Below are positions 6,145 through 6,966 of a stretch of 6,966 nucleotides of DNA, in pieces. The DNA lies in contig VRUF01000141.1 of assembly GCA_019456245.1 (NCBI GenBank), positions 310 to 7,275 of the forward strand, given 5' to 3'. Position numbers and translations under genes: made by a program. Under the pieces are notes generated by a model, which saw only the letters and a list, made by a program, of their open reading frames with translations, had not been told where the DNA came from and searched no databases. Every line of letters begins with the position of its first letter. Within the stretch, counting starts at the first letter, position 1. Source of the DNA: Planctomycetota bacterium. Lineage in GTDB: Bacteria; Planctomycetota; Phycisphaerae; Sedimentisphaerales; Anaerohalosphaeraceae.

Positions 6145-6162
6145 TAACAATTCGAGTTGTTA
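6145..6162 (+). repeat. Small inverted repeat between ahbC and the sensor gene
   Basis: TAACAA (6145-6150) and TTGTTA (6157-6162) form a perfect 6-base inverted repeat around TTCGAG, in the 24-base gap before the sensor ATG. The stem is AT-rich with no U-run, so it is a poor terminator. The loop holds the only purine triplet (GAG, 6154-6156) that could act as a weak ribosome site for the next gene, so the hairpin could mask it or the dyad could be a protein site. Function is unproven. Confidence 0.35.
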
Positions 6163-6164
6163 AT

Positions 6165-6938
6165 ATGATGACCACAAAGGATACATTCAAATCAGATAGC
6201 GAAAAGCTTCCTGAGCTTAGACGTACAGTGTTGATCGAGCAGATCAAGTGGCTGATACGAATGCGCTGGTTTGCTGTGGCTGGCATTGTTGTTTCCGGCC
6301 TGGTTTGTACGTACATATTTCCCGTTTTGCCGGAAGTTAATACGATACATAGGTGCGCACTTTTCCTGCTTTTATTCAATGTGGCTTATCTGGTAATATC
6401 TTTTAGATGCGAATCCGAGCCTACGGCATTTGATATTGTTTTCGCACTGGTCCAGATTGAGGTTGATCTTGTTATACTTACGATTTTGATTCATTTTTCC
6501 GGCGGGGTAACTAATCCGTTTACATTCTTTTACGTGTTTCATATTATAATCGCGACGATAATATTGCCAAAGAAGCTGTCGATCCTGGTTGGCATAACTA
6601 CAATCTCTATGTTCGGAATTATAGCCATTGGTGAGTTAAACGAATGGGGATTTCTGAGGCATTACCCTATAAGGCTGTCGCCGGTAAATAATCTCTGGAA
6701 GAATCCAACCTATATGTTTGGTATGTTTGTTGCGTTCTCATCGACAGTTATTCTTACACATTATCTTACCCGGACAGTTGTTGCGAGAATGGCATCCAAG
6801 GAAATTGAGGCCTCGCGTAATAAAGATTTGCTTGAGGCAATAATTACCGCTATGGGCGAAGGGCTCCTTTTCATAAACAATGATGGCCAGGTTCAATACT
6901 GTTCGGCACGATATTTGCTCTTTGGTGAATTCATATAG
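6165..6938 (+). CDS. RegB-like membrane sensor, frame ends early in PAS domain (possibly truncated histidine kinase)
   Basis: The 257-residue product starts with a soluble tail, then IKWLIRMRWFAVAG (27-40) leading into about six membrane helices near 35-54, 64-80, 92-110, 117-134, 138-155 and 181-202. The pattern LRW near the first helix and HFSGGVTNPFTFFYVFH (110-126) between later helices resembles the sensor domain of RegB/PrrB-type redox histidine kinases, where GGxxNPF is the conserved loop. A short helical linker (203-222) leads to LLEAIITAMGEGLLFINNDGQVQYC (222-246), a clear PAS-domain start. The frame then runs only SARYLLFGEFI to TAG at 6936-6938, with a second in-frame TGA at 6957. 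No kinase domain follows in the 28 bases left. It is either a truncated or interrupted kinase, or hit by a frameshift or assembly error. The start could be ATG 6165 or 6168; no strong ribosome site is seen. It probably continues the heme transcript, 24 bases after ahbC. Confidence 0.7.
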   Translation: MMTTKDTFKSDSEKLPELRRTVLIEQIKWLIRMRWFAVAGIVVSGLVCTYIFPVLPEVNTIHRCALFLLLFNVAYLVISFRCESEPTAFDIVFALVQIEVDLVILTILIHFSGGVTNPFTFFYVFHIIIATIILPKKLSILVGITTISMFGIIAIGELNEWGFLRHYPIRLSPVNNLWKNPTYMFGMFVAFSSTVILTHYLTRTVVARMASKEIEASRNKDLLEAIITAMGEGLLFINNDGQVQYCSARYLLFGEFI

Positions 6939-6966
6939 TGTTTGGGTTTCTTTTGTTGATTTTATG

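Noticed and set aside
6142..6152. GGATAACAATT, identical to half of the E. coli lac operator
   Set aside because: Only 11 bases match, the other operator half is absent, and nothing else suggests a LacI-type site or vector sequence.

Overview
The window carries one strand-consistent (+) gene cluster for making heme by the siroheme-dependent (Ahb) route, flanked by two sensor-kinase-like genes. The pathway is typical of anaerobes: sulfate reducers and other Desulfobacterota, methanogens and other archaea, and some deep-branching anaerobic bacteria. Moderate-to-low GC, Shine-Dalgarno-led genes, TTG and GTG starts, and a hemX/ccsA-like gene directly before hemA point to an anaerobic bacterium. 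Desulfobacterota or an anaerobic planctomycete (Phycisphaerae-like) would fit, but the sequence alone does not settle it.

Layout: (1) bases 1-734, the 3' part of a histidine-kinase-like protein whose phosphoacceptor histidine and ATP-lid glycines are missing; (2) bases 735-1011, a noncoding leader with a good extended -10 promoter and a run of ATTTGG repeats; (3) 1012-1497, an AhbA/AhbB-family siroheme decarboxylase subunit (best match AhbB) with a TTG start; (4) 1538-2425, a HemX/CcsA-like eight-helix membrane protein; (5) 2425-3729, hemA, glutamyl-tRNA reductase; (6) 3726-4850, ahbD, radical SAM heme synthase; (7) 4890-6140, ahbC, radical SAM didecarboxysiroheme deacetylase; (8) 6165-6938, a RegB-like six-helix membrane sensor whose frame ends just inside a PAS domain, before any kinase domain.

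How they work together: HemA makes glutamate-1-semialdehyde, the committed step of tetrapyrrole synthesis, and the HemX-like protein probably modulates HemA. Enzymes not in the window (HemL, HemB, HemC, HemD, and the methylase and ferrochelatase for siroheme) would make siroheme. AhbA/B then decarboxylates siroheme, AhbC removes two acetate side chains to give Fe-coproporphyrin III, and AhbD makes protoheme. The first and last steps are thus co-transcribed, with hemX-hemA and hemA-ahbD overlapping at their stop and start codons. The two unusual sensor genes may tie the cluster to a redox or membrane signal; that is inference.

The points most worth a second look are the cysteine-to-tyrosine change in the AhbC auxiliary cluster motif, the kinase-like protein without its histidine, the truncated RegB-like sensor, and the ATTTGG array overlapping the promoter and start of the decarboxylase gene.
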